Positions 52,822 to 60,080 of a stretch of 60,080 nt of DNA are shown one piece after another. Made by a program: the position numbers and the translations under genes. Positions within the stretch are counted from its first letter, which is position 1. Each line of letters begins with the position of its first letter. The notes beneath the pieces are model-generated. The model was not told where the DNA came from. It saw only the letters and a program-made list of their open reading frames with translations, and ran no database searches. Source of the DNA: Rhodopseudomonas sp. (GTDB lineage: Bacteria; Pseudomonadota; Alphaproteobacteria; Rhizobiales; Xanthobacteraceae); the NCBI GenBank assembly GCA_016124795.1, contig WGNB01000061.1:1-60080 (forward strand). Direction: 5' to 3'.

Positions 52822-53982
52822 TCAGGCGGCGTCCGCTCGTCGTTTAAGTAATGACGAAGCGACACGTTTCCAAGCATTTAGCAACAATTCGAGGTCGGCT
52901 TCGGAGGTTGTCCAGCCCAGACTGACCCGCACCGCGCCGCGCGCCAGTTCCGGCGCCACCGCCATCGCCACCAGCACCGATGACATCTGGACCTTGCCGG
53001 ACGAGCAGGCGGACCCGGACGATACCGCTATGCCATTGAGATCGAAAGAGATAATCGCGGTCTCGGCATTCAGGCCGGGGGCCGCGAACAGGCTGGTATT
53101 GGGCAACCGGGCAGCCGCCGCGCCAAATACCACCGCCCGCGGGGTGATCGCCTTCAATTCGGCCTCGAAGCGGTCGCGCAAAGCCGCCATGCGCGCGGCG
53201 TCAGCCTGCCGCGCCGCGTTGGCCGCCACACAGGCCGCCCCGAAGCCGGCGATCCCGGCGACGTTCTCGGTGCCGGCGCGCAAGCGGCGCTCCTGACCGC
53301 CGCCGACAATCATCGGCGCGGCGATATGAATGTCGCTTCGGCAGACCAGCGCGCCGACGCCCTGCGGACCGCCCAGCTTGTGCGACGACAGGCTCATCAG
53401 ATCGGCGCCAAGCGCGGCCATATCGCAGTCGATGCGACCGGCGCCCTGCACCGCGTCAACGTGCAGCAGGCCGTTGGCGGCGTGAACGATATCGGCAATC
53501 GCGGCAACCGGTTGGATGACGCCAGTCTCGTTATTGGCCAGCATCACCGACACCAGCGGCCGTTCGGCTCTGGTCAGGGCTTTCGCCAAAGCCTCAAGAT
53601 CGACCACGCCGTCGCCCGTGACCGGCAAGGTCTCGACCGCATCGGCGTCGAATCGGCCGCCGGCCAACACCGACGGGTGCTCGATGGCCGACACGAACAG
53701 CCGGTCGCGCGCCGTCTTGCGGCCGGCGACTTCCAGCGCCGGCGTCAGCGCCAGTCCGTTGGCCTCGGTCGCACCGGAGGTGAAAATCACGTTCTGGGCG
53801 GCGGCCCCGACGAGCCGGGCCATCTGTTCGCGCGCCTGTTCGACCAGTTTGCGCGCCTGACGGCCTTCAGCGTGGACCGAAGAGGCATTACCGCCGGATT
53901 CGAGCGCATGCAGCACCGCCGCGCGCGCCTCGGGGCGCAGCGGAGCGGTCGCATTCCAGTCGAAATAGGCCCGTTCGCTCAT
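52822..53982 (-). CDS. NifS/IscS-type cysteine desulfurase (group I)
   Basis: A 386-residue PLP enzyme that extracts sulfur from cysteine. PLP lysine K202 is in SLSSHKLGGPQGVGALV; the persulfide cysteine C326 is in SSGSACSSGKV (group I loop, longer than in SufS). Opening YFDWNATAPLRPEA is typical. First gene of the suf operon, which therefore encodes two different desulfurases. Start at 53982 (MSERAYF) with GCGGAA before it; ATG 53997 is a less likely alternative. An Irr-type box lies upstream. Confidence 0.93.
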   Translation of the reverse strand: MSERAYFDWNATAPLRPEARAAVLHALESGGNASSVHAEGRQARKLVEQAREQMARLVGAAAQNVIFTSGATEANGLALTPALEVAGRKTARDRLFVSAIEHPSVLAGGRFDADAVETLPVTGDGVVDLEALAKALTRAERPLVSVMLANNETGVIQPVAAIADIVHAANGLLHVDAVQGAGRIDCDMAALGADLMSLSSHKLGGPQGVGALVCRSDIHIAAPMIVGGGQERRLRAGTENVAGIAGFGAACVAANAARQADAARMAALRDRFEAELKAITPRAVVFGAAAARLPNTSLFAAPGLNAETAIISFDLNGIAVSSGSACSSGKVQMSSVLVAMAVAPELARGAVRVSLGWTTSEADLELLLNAWKRVASSLLKRRADAA

Positions 53983-54139
53983 AAATTCCGCGTGCATCCA
54001 AAGGCCGTCTTGCGGCCCAGCCCCCGCAAAAAGCTTGCTTTTTGCCCTCGGGGTCGTGGTAGAAACCGGCGTTCCCTTGAAAGGCCAGCCGCTTGGGCGA
54101 AGTTATAGCCTGAGTTGCGGCCGTGACCAGTGGAAATCA

Positions 54140-54160
54140 TATAATTAGAATAATTCTAAA
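54140..54160. promoter_or_regulatory. Irr-type iron control element between suf and a hydrolase gene
   Basis: ATTAGAA-TAA-TTCTAAA (54144-54160) matches the ICE consensus of Hyphomicrobiales (TTTAGAA-N3-TTCTAAA) at all but one position. A perfect plus-strand -10 (TATAAT, 54140-54145) overlaps its left end; on the minus strand TATGAT partly overlaps. The box lies 161 bases before the first suf-operon gene and 98 before the divergent alpha/beta-hydrolase gene. Irr, a haem-responsive Fur-family protein, binds such boxes under iron limitation. Which gene it controls is inference; suf is a known target class. Confidence 0.7.
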
Positions 54161-54257
54161 CTGAGGCCGCAGGCCGCTATCCAGAGAGAGCCAGGCCCTC
54201 AGATCATCCCGACGCCGCCCCAACCCGCGCGGCTGTCACGGTTCGAGGTCGACACCC

Positions 54258-54920
54258 ATGCCCGAGGTCATTTTCACCGGTCCCGCAGGACGCATCGAAG
54301 GCCGCTATCACCCGGCCAAGCAGAAAAATGCGCCGATCGCGATCATCCTGCACCCGCACCCGCAATTCGGCGGGACGATGAACCATCAGATCATCTACCA
54401 GATGTACTATGCCTTCGTGCATCGGGGCTTCTCGGCGCTGCGCTTCAACTTCCGCGGCGTCGGCCGCAGCCAGGGCTCGTTCGATCACGGCACCGGCGAA
54501 TTGTCGGACGCGGCCGCCGCGCTCGACTGGGCCCAGACCATCAACCCGGAAGCCAAGAGCTGCTGGATCGCCGGCTTCTCGTTCGGCGCCTGGATCGGCA
54601 TGCAATTGCTGATGCGCCGTCCCGAGATCGAAGGCTTCATCTCGATCTGCCCGCCGGCCAATTTGTACGACTTCTCGTTCCTGGCGCCCTGCCCGTCCTC
54701 CGGGCTGATCATTCACGGCGACAAGGATGCGGTGGTGCCGGCCAAGGACGTCAACACGCTGGTCGAGAAGCTCAAGACCCAGAAGGGCATCGTCATCGAG
54801 CAGAAGGTGGTGCCCGGCGCCAACCATTTCTTCGACGGCAAGGTCGACACTTTGCTCGGCTCGATCGAGCAGTATCTCGACAAGCGGCTGAAGACGCCCG
54901 AGCGCAAGCCGGCGGCGTAA
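54258..54920 (+). CDS. Alpha/beta-fold hydrolase next to suf
   Basis: A 220-residue serine hydrolase of the YuxL/YtmA-like group. The nucleophile elbow is AGFSFGAWIG with Ser in GFSFG; the HxxPxxGG-type entrance is LHPHPQFGGTMNH; Asp and His likely in HGDKDAVVP and PGANHFFDGK. No signal peptide. A homologue is often placed divergent from suf in related genomes, but the substrate is not known to me. It is preceded by the Irr-type box and followed by a good terminator. Confidence 0.9.
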   Translation: MPEVIFTGPAGRIEGRYHPAKQKNAPIAIILHPHPQFGGTMNHQIIYQMYYAFVHRGFSALRFNFRGVGRSQGSFDHGTGELSDAAAALDWAQTINPEAKSCWIAGFSFGAWIGMQLLMRRPEIEGFISICPPANLYDFSFLAPCPSSGLIIHGDKDAVVPAKDVNTLVEKLKTQKGIVIEQKVVPGANHFFDGKVDTLLGSIEQYLDKRLKTPERKPAA

Positions 54921-54975
54921 CGGTCTCCGATTGAACCGCGCGGGCTTGTCGTTGATGCCCGGCCGATAGCTTAGG

Positions 54976-55016
54976 ACGCTCGCTCCCACCATTGTGGGGG
55001 CGAGCGTTTTATTATT
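54976..55016 (+). terminator. Rho-independent terminator of the hydrolase gene
   Basis: A 14-base-pair stem (ACGCTCGCTCCCAC with GTGGGGGCGAGCGT, one G-U pair), loop CATT, followed by TTTTATTATT on the plus strand. It starts 55 bases after the hydrolase stop. Confidence 0.88.
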
Positions 55017-55043
55017 GTCCCGACATAGCGGCAGATGGCGTCG

Positions 55044-56921
55044 CTACCACACGTTGATCTTGCGCTCGCTCAACGTCGGCGGCATTTTCGCCATCGCGGC
55101 GCTGACCGGCGCGCCGGCCGCCATCGCGTCGGCGATGATGACGGACGCCGCCTTCTCGCTGATCATGTAGATCGGCAGCACGATGAAGGTGCCGGGAATG
55201 CGCGGGAATACGCAGGCATCGACGACGCGCAGATTGCGGGTGCCGCGCACCCGGAAATTGCCGTCGAGCACGGCCATCGGATCGCCGTCGGCGCCGATCG
55301 GACAGGTGCAGGAGCAATGGTGCCCCCAGGCCTGATCGCGCACCCATTGCTTGATCTCGTCTTCGCTCTGGATCGCCGGCCCCGGCAGCAGTTCCTTTTT
55401 TACATAAGGCGAACCCGCCATCAGCGCGCGCGCGAACTGCACGCCCTTGACCACGGCGTCAAGATCGCTGCCGTCGCGGTTATTGCCTTCGTTGAAGTAA
55501 CGGAAATTGACGTAAGGCCGCTGCAACGGATCGGCGCTTTCGAGTTCGACATAGCCGGCGGTGTTCTTGGTATGCGCCTTCAGGATCGCCCAGGTGAACT
55601 GGTTGCGGATCGGCTCGAAGAACGAGAAGTACAGCGGGAAATAGCCTTGGAAGTGGGTGGCCAACGCGAATACGAACAGGTCCGGGTCGAGATTGGCCGG
55701 ATCGGAGCGGAACAGATAAGCCAGCGCCGAACCGCCGGAGGTGTAGACGCCGGTGCGACTGTCGAGCCACTGCGCCAGCGCCGGATCGAAATCCGGATTG
55801 TCGCTGAAGGTCGCACCGGCATTGACGGTCCAGTCTTCGGCCATCTCGTAGACAACGCCGACCTCGTAACGGTCCTGCAGGTTCCGGCCGACGCCGGGCA
55901 GATCGAGCCGCACGGGAATATTCAACGCCTGCAGTTTCTCCTTCGGTCCGACGCCGGACAACATCAAGAGCTGCGGCGTATTATAAGCGCCGCCCGCCAG
56001 GATGATCTCGCGCTTCGCGAACACGCTGCCGGTGCCGGGCGCGGTGACGCTGCATTCGACGCCGGAATTGGGATCGGCGCGATAGAGATGCGCGCCGGAC
56101 AGATATTCGACTCCGGTCGCGGTGTTGCTGGTGTCATCGGCAAACAGAACCTTTGTGACGAAAGTATCGGTCCGGATCGTCAGCCGCTCCGGATATTGCG
56201 CGGCGACCTGCCGCATGAACTCGCGCGGCCCGTTGCGAGCGTGGCGCTGGGTGGCGAGCGGAATGGTGAGAAAACCCTGCTTGCGTTCGGCCGCCACCGC
56301 CCAGGTATTGGGATCGACCAGCGGATCGATCGGACCGAGCCCGAAGCCCTGCCCGGCAACGCCGACCGAATATTGCAGCGTCGTCTGTAACTGCCAGTCC
56401 TGCGGACTGTCGGTGGTGTCGGCGCGCTCGGTGCCGAGCCAGCCGCTGCTGCCCTGCTTGGTGGCGACGATCTCGGCCGGCGTCAAATAAAGGTTCTTTT
56501 GCAGCTTCTGGAAATAGAGCCGCATGTTATCGGCGCTCCAGGACGGATCGCCGGTGATCTCGGCGATATGATCCCAGTCGCTGTTCGACGGATAGACGGT
56601 GATCATCGCATTATGCGCGGTGCAGCCGCCGAGCGTGCCGGCGCGCGGATAAAGGATGCCGTTCTGGCTGCCGACGAATTTCGGGTCGCGTTCCTGCTGG
56701 GCCTGATCGGTGTAGTGGCGGACGTAATAGTCCCAACGGTAGGTCTCGTCCTCGGTGGCGAGCCCGTTAAAGCCCGGCACCGAATAGTTCAGGCTGTCCT
56801 GATCGCCGCCGGCTTCCAGCACCAGCACGCGAAAGCCGGCCAGCGCGAGATTGGCGGCCAAGGGTCCGCCACCGGCACCCGAGCCGACAATGATGTAATC
56901 ATACTCCGCTTCCGTGGCCAT
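55044..56921 (-). CDS. GMC-family FAD-dependent oxidoreductase
   Basis: A 625-residue flavoprotein of the glucose-methanol-choline family. The N-terminal FAD motif is YIIVGSGAGGGPLAANLALAGFRVLVLEAG; the GMC signature regions are PRAGTLGGCTAHNAMITVYPSNSDWDHIAE and ILAGGAYNTPQLLMLSGVGPKEKL. The active-site region near the C-terminus reads WGHHCSCTCPIGADGDPMAV with the catalytic His pair. No signal peptide. It is the third gene of an operon after an alkylsulfatase and a second GMC protein, suggesting oxidation of a primary alcohol to aldehyde. Start at 56921 has GGGGAG upstream. Confidence 0.9.
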   Translation of the reverse strand: MATEAEYDYIIVGSGAGGGPLAANLALAGFRVLVLEAGGDQDSLNYSVPGFNGLATEDETYRWDYYVRHYTDQAQQERDPKFVGSQNGILYPRAGTLGGCTAHNAMITVYPSNSDWDHIAEITGDPSWSADNMRLYFQKLQKNLYLTPAEIVATKQGSSGWLGTERADTTDSPQDWQLQTTLQYSVGVAGQGFGLGPIDPLVDPNTWAVAAERKQGFLTIPLATQRHARNGPREFMRQVAAQYPERLTIRTDTFVTKVLFADDTSNTATGVEYLSGAHLYRADPNSGVECSVTAPGTGSVFAKREIILAGGAYNTPQLLMLSGVGPKEKLQALNIPVRLDLPGVGRNLQDRYEVGVVYEMAEDWTVNAGATFSDNPDFDPALAQWLDSRTGVYTSGGSALAYLFRSDPANLDPDLFVFALATHFQGYFPLYFSFFEPIRNQFTWAILKAHTKNTAGYVELESADPLQRPYVNFRYFNEGNNRDGSDLDAVVKGVQFARALMAGSPYVKKELLPGPAIQSEDEIKQWVRDQAWGHHCSCTCPIGADGDPMAVLDGNFRVRGTRNLRVVDACVFPRIPGTFIVLPIYMISEKAASVIIADAMAAGAPVSAAMAKMPPTLSERKINVW

Positions 56922-56963
56922 GGCGGCGCTCCCCTTGCACGCGGTGACATAACGAATGTCGGT

Positions 56964-58529
56964 TCAGGTATTGCGCGGCGTGCTGGCATCGCCAGCTTTC
57001 ATGTCGCGGCCGTGCAGCATCCAGAACGCGACGCGCTCGGCCATCGCGCTGATCGTGTAGGACGGATTGGTGGCAAGCGCGGTCGGCATCAGCGCGCCGT
57101 CGGCAACGAACAGGCCGGGCACGCCGTGGACCTCGCCCTGCGGATTGGTGACGCCGCTTGCCGCCGTGTCCGACACCACCGCGCCACCAAGCGGATGGGC
57201 GGTGACCAGGCCGGTGCCGATCACCGGGTTGAAGGTCTGCGGCTTGGCATAATCGCCGGCCAGTTGCTGGCTCAATTCGCGGAAGCAGGCGGCGAATTCT
57301 TCATAAAGCGGCATACTGTTGGTCGGGTCCCAGTAAAGCCTGATCCGGCCGTCATGCAGCCGCAGCACGCCATTGGCGGCGTCGGTGCCCATGCCGAGAT
57401 AGCCGAGCTGATAGGGATCGGGCTGATCGGCGGTCAACGAGCGCGTGCCCATGATCGCGTCGAGGAACGGAATGACGCCGAGGTCCTCGATGAAAATCGC
57501 CAGCTTGTCGGTCGAGAAATCGGCGCCGGCGGTAATCGTCGGGCCGGATTTCGGCTGCAGGTTCTGCGGCGTGTTAACGGTCTTCGGAATCAGGAAATCG
57601 CCATTGCCGGAGAAATAGTGGCCGAGCTTGTCGCTGACCTGTGGCAGCGCACCGACCGACTTCGATTTCAACAGCAATTCGACCGACCCCATGGTGCCGG
57701 CGGCCAGAACTACCTGTTTGGCGCGCACGATGCCGGAGGCAAAAAACTCGTCCTCCTCCTTCATGGTGTCGAAGGCGAGAACCTTCATGTCGATCTCGAA
57801 CCCGTCCTTCGCCTGACGCACAACAGCGGCGCGATGCAGCGGGAAAATCCTGGCGCCGTGCTGGCGCGCCACCGCCAGATAATTCAGTGTGAGCAATTCG
57901 CGGGCATTGACGTTGCCGACGAAGCTCTGCGACGGGGGACAGCCGATGATGCATTGACCGCAATAGACACAGCGGGTCTGTGGCACGCCGGCCGGCGTCA
58001 TCGCCGGTTCGGCCGCGCTGTGCACCGCCAGCGGCACATAAGCCGGCGTGCTCTTGCAGCGCCGGCAATGGGCAGCGGCTTTCATGAAAGCCTCGCCATG
58101 CACCGGCGCGCCGATCACCGGGTTCGGCTCGATCGGCTGCGCCTTGAGCATGTCGCCGGCCAGGTCGTAATAGGGATCGAGCACCTTGCGGTTGATGCTT
58201 TTCGGCCAGCGCGGATCGTCGAAAATGCGTTGATCGGTGCGCAGGCGGACGCCGAAATAATGCAGCGAGCCGCCGCCGACGCCGATACCGCGAATGACGT
58301 TCATGCCGACGCCGATATCGACCCAGAAATGGCCGTGCCGCTTGATGTTGAAGCCGTGCCCGGTGGTTTCGACTTCGCCGCGCCCGGTCGGATATTCCTT
58401 GCCCTGCTCCAGCACCACGACCGAGCGTCCGGCCTGCGCCAGCCGGCAGGCCACCGCCGCGCCGCCGAATCCCGAACCGATCACCGCCACGTCGCATTCA
58501 AGACCGTCGGCCGATGCCAGTTTCGTCAT
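56964..58529 (-). CDS. GMC-type flavoprotein with a ferredoxin-like cysteine motif
   Basis: A 521-residue FAD enzyme of the GMC/cholesterol-oxidase-like group. FAD site: CDVAVIGSGFGGAAVACRLAQAGRSVVVLEQG; the covalent/active segment GIGVGGGSLHYFGVRL; C-terminal VTAHPLGGAVVSD and VPGLFVADGALMPTALATNPSYTISAMAERVA. Between domains are six cysteines: C155, C158 (CRRC) and C187, C190, C193, C197 in CVYCGQCIIGCP, the C-x2-C-x2-C-x3-C-P spacing of ferredoxin clusters. Such a cluster would pass electrons from FAD onward, as in FAD glucose dehydrogenases with [3Fe-4S]. The start at 58529 has GGAG before it. Second in the operon. Confidence 0.88.
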   Translation of the reverse strand: MTKLASADGLECDVAVIGSGFGGAAVACRLAQAGRSVVVLEQGKEYPTGRGEVETTGHGFNIKRHGHFWVDIGVGMNVIRGIGVGGGSLHYFGVRLRTDQRIFDDPRWPKSINRKVLDPYYDLAGDMLKAQPIEPNPVIGAPVHGEAFMKAAAHCRRCKSTPAYVPLAVHSAAEPAMTPAGVPQTRCVYCGQCIIGCPPSQSFVGNVNARELLTLNYLAVARQHGARIFPLHRAAVVRQAKDGFEIDMKVLAFDTMKEEDEFFASGIVRAKQVVLAAGTMGSVELLLKSKSVGALPQVSDKLGHYFSGNGDFLIPKTVNTPQNLQPKSGPTITAGADFSTDKLAIFIEDLGVIPFLDAIMGTRSLTADQPDPYQLGYLGMGTDAANGVLRLHDGRIRLYWDPTNSMPLYEEFAACFRELSQQLAGDYAKPQTFNPVIGTGLVTAHPLGGAVVSDTAASGVTNPQGEVHGVPGLFVADGALMPTALATNPSYTISAMAERVAFWMLHGRDMKAGDASTPRNT

Positions 58530-58621
58530 CGCTGTCTCCATAAGACTTGATTGCAAGATGGGACTTCATCGGAAGCAACAAACCATCGGCCAGACGGTCA
58601 CCGCCCCGCCGATGCCGAGTG

Positions 58622-60080
58622 TCAGTGCGGTGCAATGACCGGCGTCGGCAGCCCGACGGTCAGCGGCGGCAGAACCACCGGCTTGGGGTCGAACCATTTG
58701 AAGAAGACGGACGCGAAATCCTCGATCGTGCCGTTGAGCGCGAGAATCTTATGCTCGCGATAGGCCTTCAAAAGCGCCTCGGTGAACGCCTTCGGTCCCT
58801 CGGCCTCGCGGTTGAGGATTTCGGCCAGCGCCTTTTGTTCGATCGAGATCGCATAAGTGGCGTGGGCAACATCGTCGCGCGTCAGCAAGGCGCCGTCCGG
58901 CCGTTTGGCGACGAATTCGGCGATGCCGCCACGCACCACCAGAATATAGCCAAGCGGTCCGAAGCCCTGATTGTCGTCGCCCTTCACCGACGGGAACCAG
59001 AAGCCCATCGATTTCTGGCCGGGCAGCGGCGCGGTGTCCTCGGCGCGCAGCCGGAAAGTCAGGGAATTCACCCAGGCGCCGGCCGGCAGATTGCCGATGA
59101 CGCCCGGTGATACGAGCCCGCCGGTGATCGCGGTCGGCAGCGGGTAATTCTGCAGCTCCCGGGCCGCGGTGATGTAGAAATTGCGCCAGTTCGGATTTTC
59201 GGCACGCGCGCCCAGTTCGGTCAAAGCCCGCGCCTTGATCGTCTTGGCGTCGTTGAACTGCGCCAGTTTCGCTGGATCGCTGTCACCGAGATAGGCGGTG
59301 ATGACCTGCGTCGTCAGTTCGGCGGCATATTCCGGATCGCCATCGCCAATCGCCTGGCGCGCGACGTCGTTGATCCGCGCGCCGCCGCCCATCAGGCCGA
59401 CATAGCGCCGCGCCAGTTCATCGGGCGGCGTCGGCCGCAATTGCGTCGGATCGGCCTGGAACCAGCCGACCGAGCCCATATAAATCTCGCGCACCGCCTG
59501 CGGCACCGAGCCGTAGAACGGCCGCAGGTAGTCGCGCGGATCGACGACCTTGTGATCGACGTTGAGGATCGGTTCGATGGTGTCGAGGTCCTTCATGATC
59601 CGCTCCTCCTCGCCGCGCTTGAGGTAGAGCTGCTCGACGATGATCGCGAGCTGATCCATCCGATAGCCCTTGTTCATCCAGCGGATGGTCTGGTCGTAGG
59701 TGAACTGCACCGCGTCCCGGTAATTGCGCATCAGGGTCTGGACGTTCTTCGGACCGCATAGCGGCGGGCCGTGGCTCGGCACGATGCACCATGAGTTATA
59801 GGCGCGCATGGCGTCGATGCTGCGCACCCATTCGGTCGGATCGCGATAGGTCGTGCCGCGCAGGCTGTAGATGTTCGGGAAGGCCGGGCCTTGCAGCACC
59901 TCGGCCGAGAACATCAGACCGGGCCCGCCCCAGTCGTCCTTCTTCGGCGTCACGCCGGTCTGGTTGCGGCTGTCGGGGACGAAAATCGCCAGTTCGTCAT
60001 TGGTCTCGCTCGGCGCATAGAACAGCTTCATGTGCACGCCGGCCGCCGTGACATAAAGATCGTTGGCGAAGGTGCGCGAC
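58622..60080 (-). CDS. Alkylsulfatase, metallo-beta-lactamase type (C-terminal part)
   Basis: The last 485 codons of a gene that runs off the right edge; the frame is open to the boundary. It matches the C-terminal two-thirds of SdsA1/YjcS-type linear alkylsulfatases: FPNIYSLRGTTYRDPTEWVRSIDAMR and VPSHGPPLCGPKNVQTLMRNYRDAVQFTYDQTIRWMNKGY (metal histidine in PSHG), then the helical dimerisation domain (ARALTELGARAENPNWRNFYITAARELQNY) and the SCP2-like C-terminal domain. These enzymes cleave alkyl sulfates to alcohol and sulfate. The HxHxDH zinc motif is outside the window. It heads an operon with two GMC oxidoreductases. Confidence 0.85.
   Translation of the reverse strand, partial: SRTFANDLYVTAAGVHMKLFYAPSETNDELAIFVPDSRNQTGVTPKKDDWGGPGLMFSAEVLQGPAFPNIYSLRGTTYRDPTEWVRSIDAMRAYNSWCIVPSHGPPLCGPKNVQTLMRNYRDAVQFTYDQTIRWMNKGYRMDQLAIIVEQLYLKRGEEERIMKDLDTIEPILNVDHKVVDPRDYLRPFYGSVPQAVREIYMGSVGWFQADPTQLRPTPPDELARRYVGLMGGGARINDVARQAIGDGDPEYAAELTTQVITAYLGDSDPAKLAQFNDAKTIKARALTELGARAENPNWRNFYITAARELQNYPLPTAITGGLVSPGVIGNLPAGAWVNSLTFRLRAEDTAPLPGQKSMGFWFPSVKGDDNQGFGPLGYILVVRGGIAEFVAKRPDGALLTRDDVAHATYAISIEQKALAEILNREAEGPKAFTEALLKAYREHKILALNGTIEDFASVFFKWFDPKPVVLPPLTVGLPTPVIAPH

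Overview
The window is 60,080 bp of GC-rich, gene-dense chromosomal DNA with no integrase, transposase, tRNA, rRNA or CRISPR array. The gene order (aminotransferase-hom-glpX-recJ; nifS-sufBC-x-sufDS-sufT-sufA), the Bug-type binding proteins, a class I PHA synthase, an Irr-type iron control element and an inverted-repeat element of the CCTGAGGTGCG type all point to an alphaproteobacterium of the Hyphomicrobiales, most likely near Xanthobacteraceae/Bradyrhizobiaceae. This is inferred from content; no species is claimed.

Sulfur chemistry is the main theme. At the left edge is one end of a Sox thiosulfate-oxidation cluster: soxY (cut by the window edge), soxW, an exported protein of unknown function, and soxV, divergent from soxS-soxR. 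At 24.3-26.9 kb is a sulfide/persulfide detoxification module: a Blh-type persulfide dioxygenase divergent from a BigR/SqrR-type sensor, a rhodanese and a TauE/SafE exporter. At 46-54 kb is a nine-gene suf-type Fe-S assembly operon. At the right edge an alkylsulfatase (cut by the window edge) is followed by two GMC flavoprotein oxidoreductases, which reads as alkyl-sulfate use: release of sulfate, then oxidation of the alcohol. The two ArsR-family regulators (SoxR and BigR-like) both carry the paired cysteines of persulfide sensors.

The rest, left to right. 3.7-12 kb: a Bug solute-binding protein, a TetR-peroxiredoxin pair, a zinc-independent reductase with a DUF1330 protein, and a NitT/TauT-type ABC transporter with RidA, divergent from a MarR regulator. 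12-23 kb: a zeta-toxin-like P-loop protein, then the housekeeping run recJ, glpX, hom and aminotransferase, a lipoprotein and phaC. 23-30 kb: LysR and quinone reductase, the persulfide module, and a two-component flavin monooxygenase with its IclR regulator. 30-46 kb: MAPEG, aidB, argC, a Tat-exported metallo-beta-lactamase, DedA, parE, an orphan Bug protein, an isoprenylcysteine-type methyltransferase, a HerA/YjgR-like ATPase, a hydrolase, rhlE and a diguanylate cyclase.

Several regulatory sites can be read directly: CATATTC-type inverted repeats at both Sox promoters, tandem ATTAG/CTAAT palindromes at blh-bigR, three GTTCG-N5-CGAAC-type palindromes around the IclR/HpaB locus, an Irr-type box (TTAGAA-N3-TTCTAA) upstream of suf, and a TGGAC-N6-GTCCA palindrome before the TetR gene. 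No wholly new defence or mobile system was seen. The least understood items are the zeta-toxin-like P-loop protein, the Sox-linked exported protein, the GMC protein with a ferredoxin-like cysteine motif, and the 66-residue protein inside suf.
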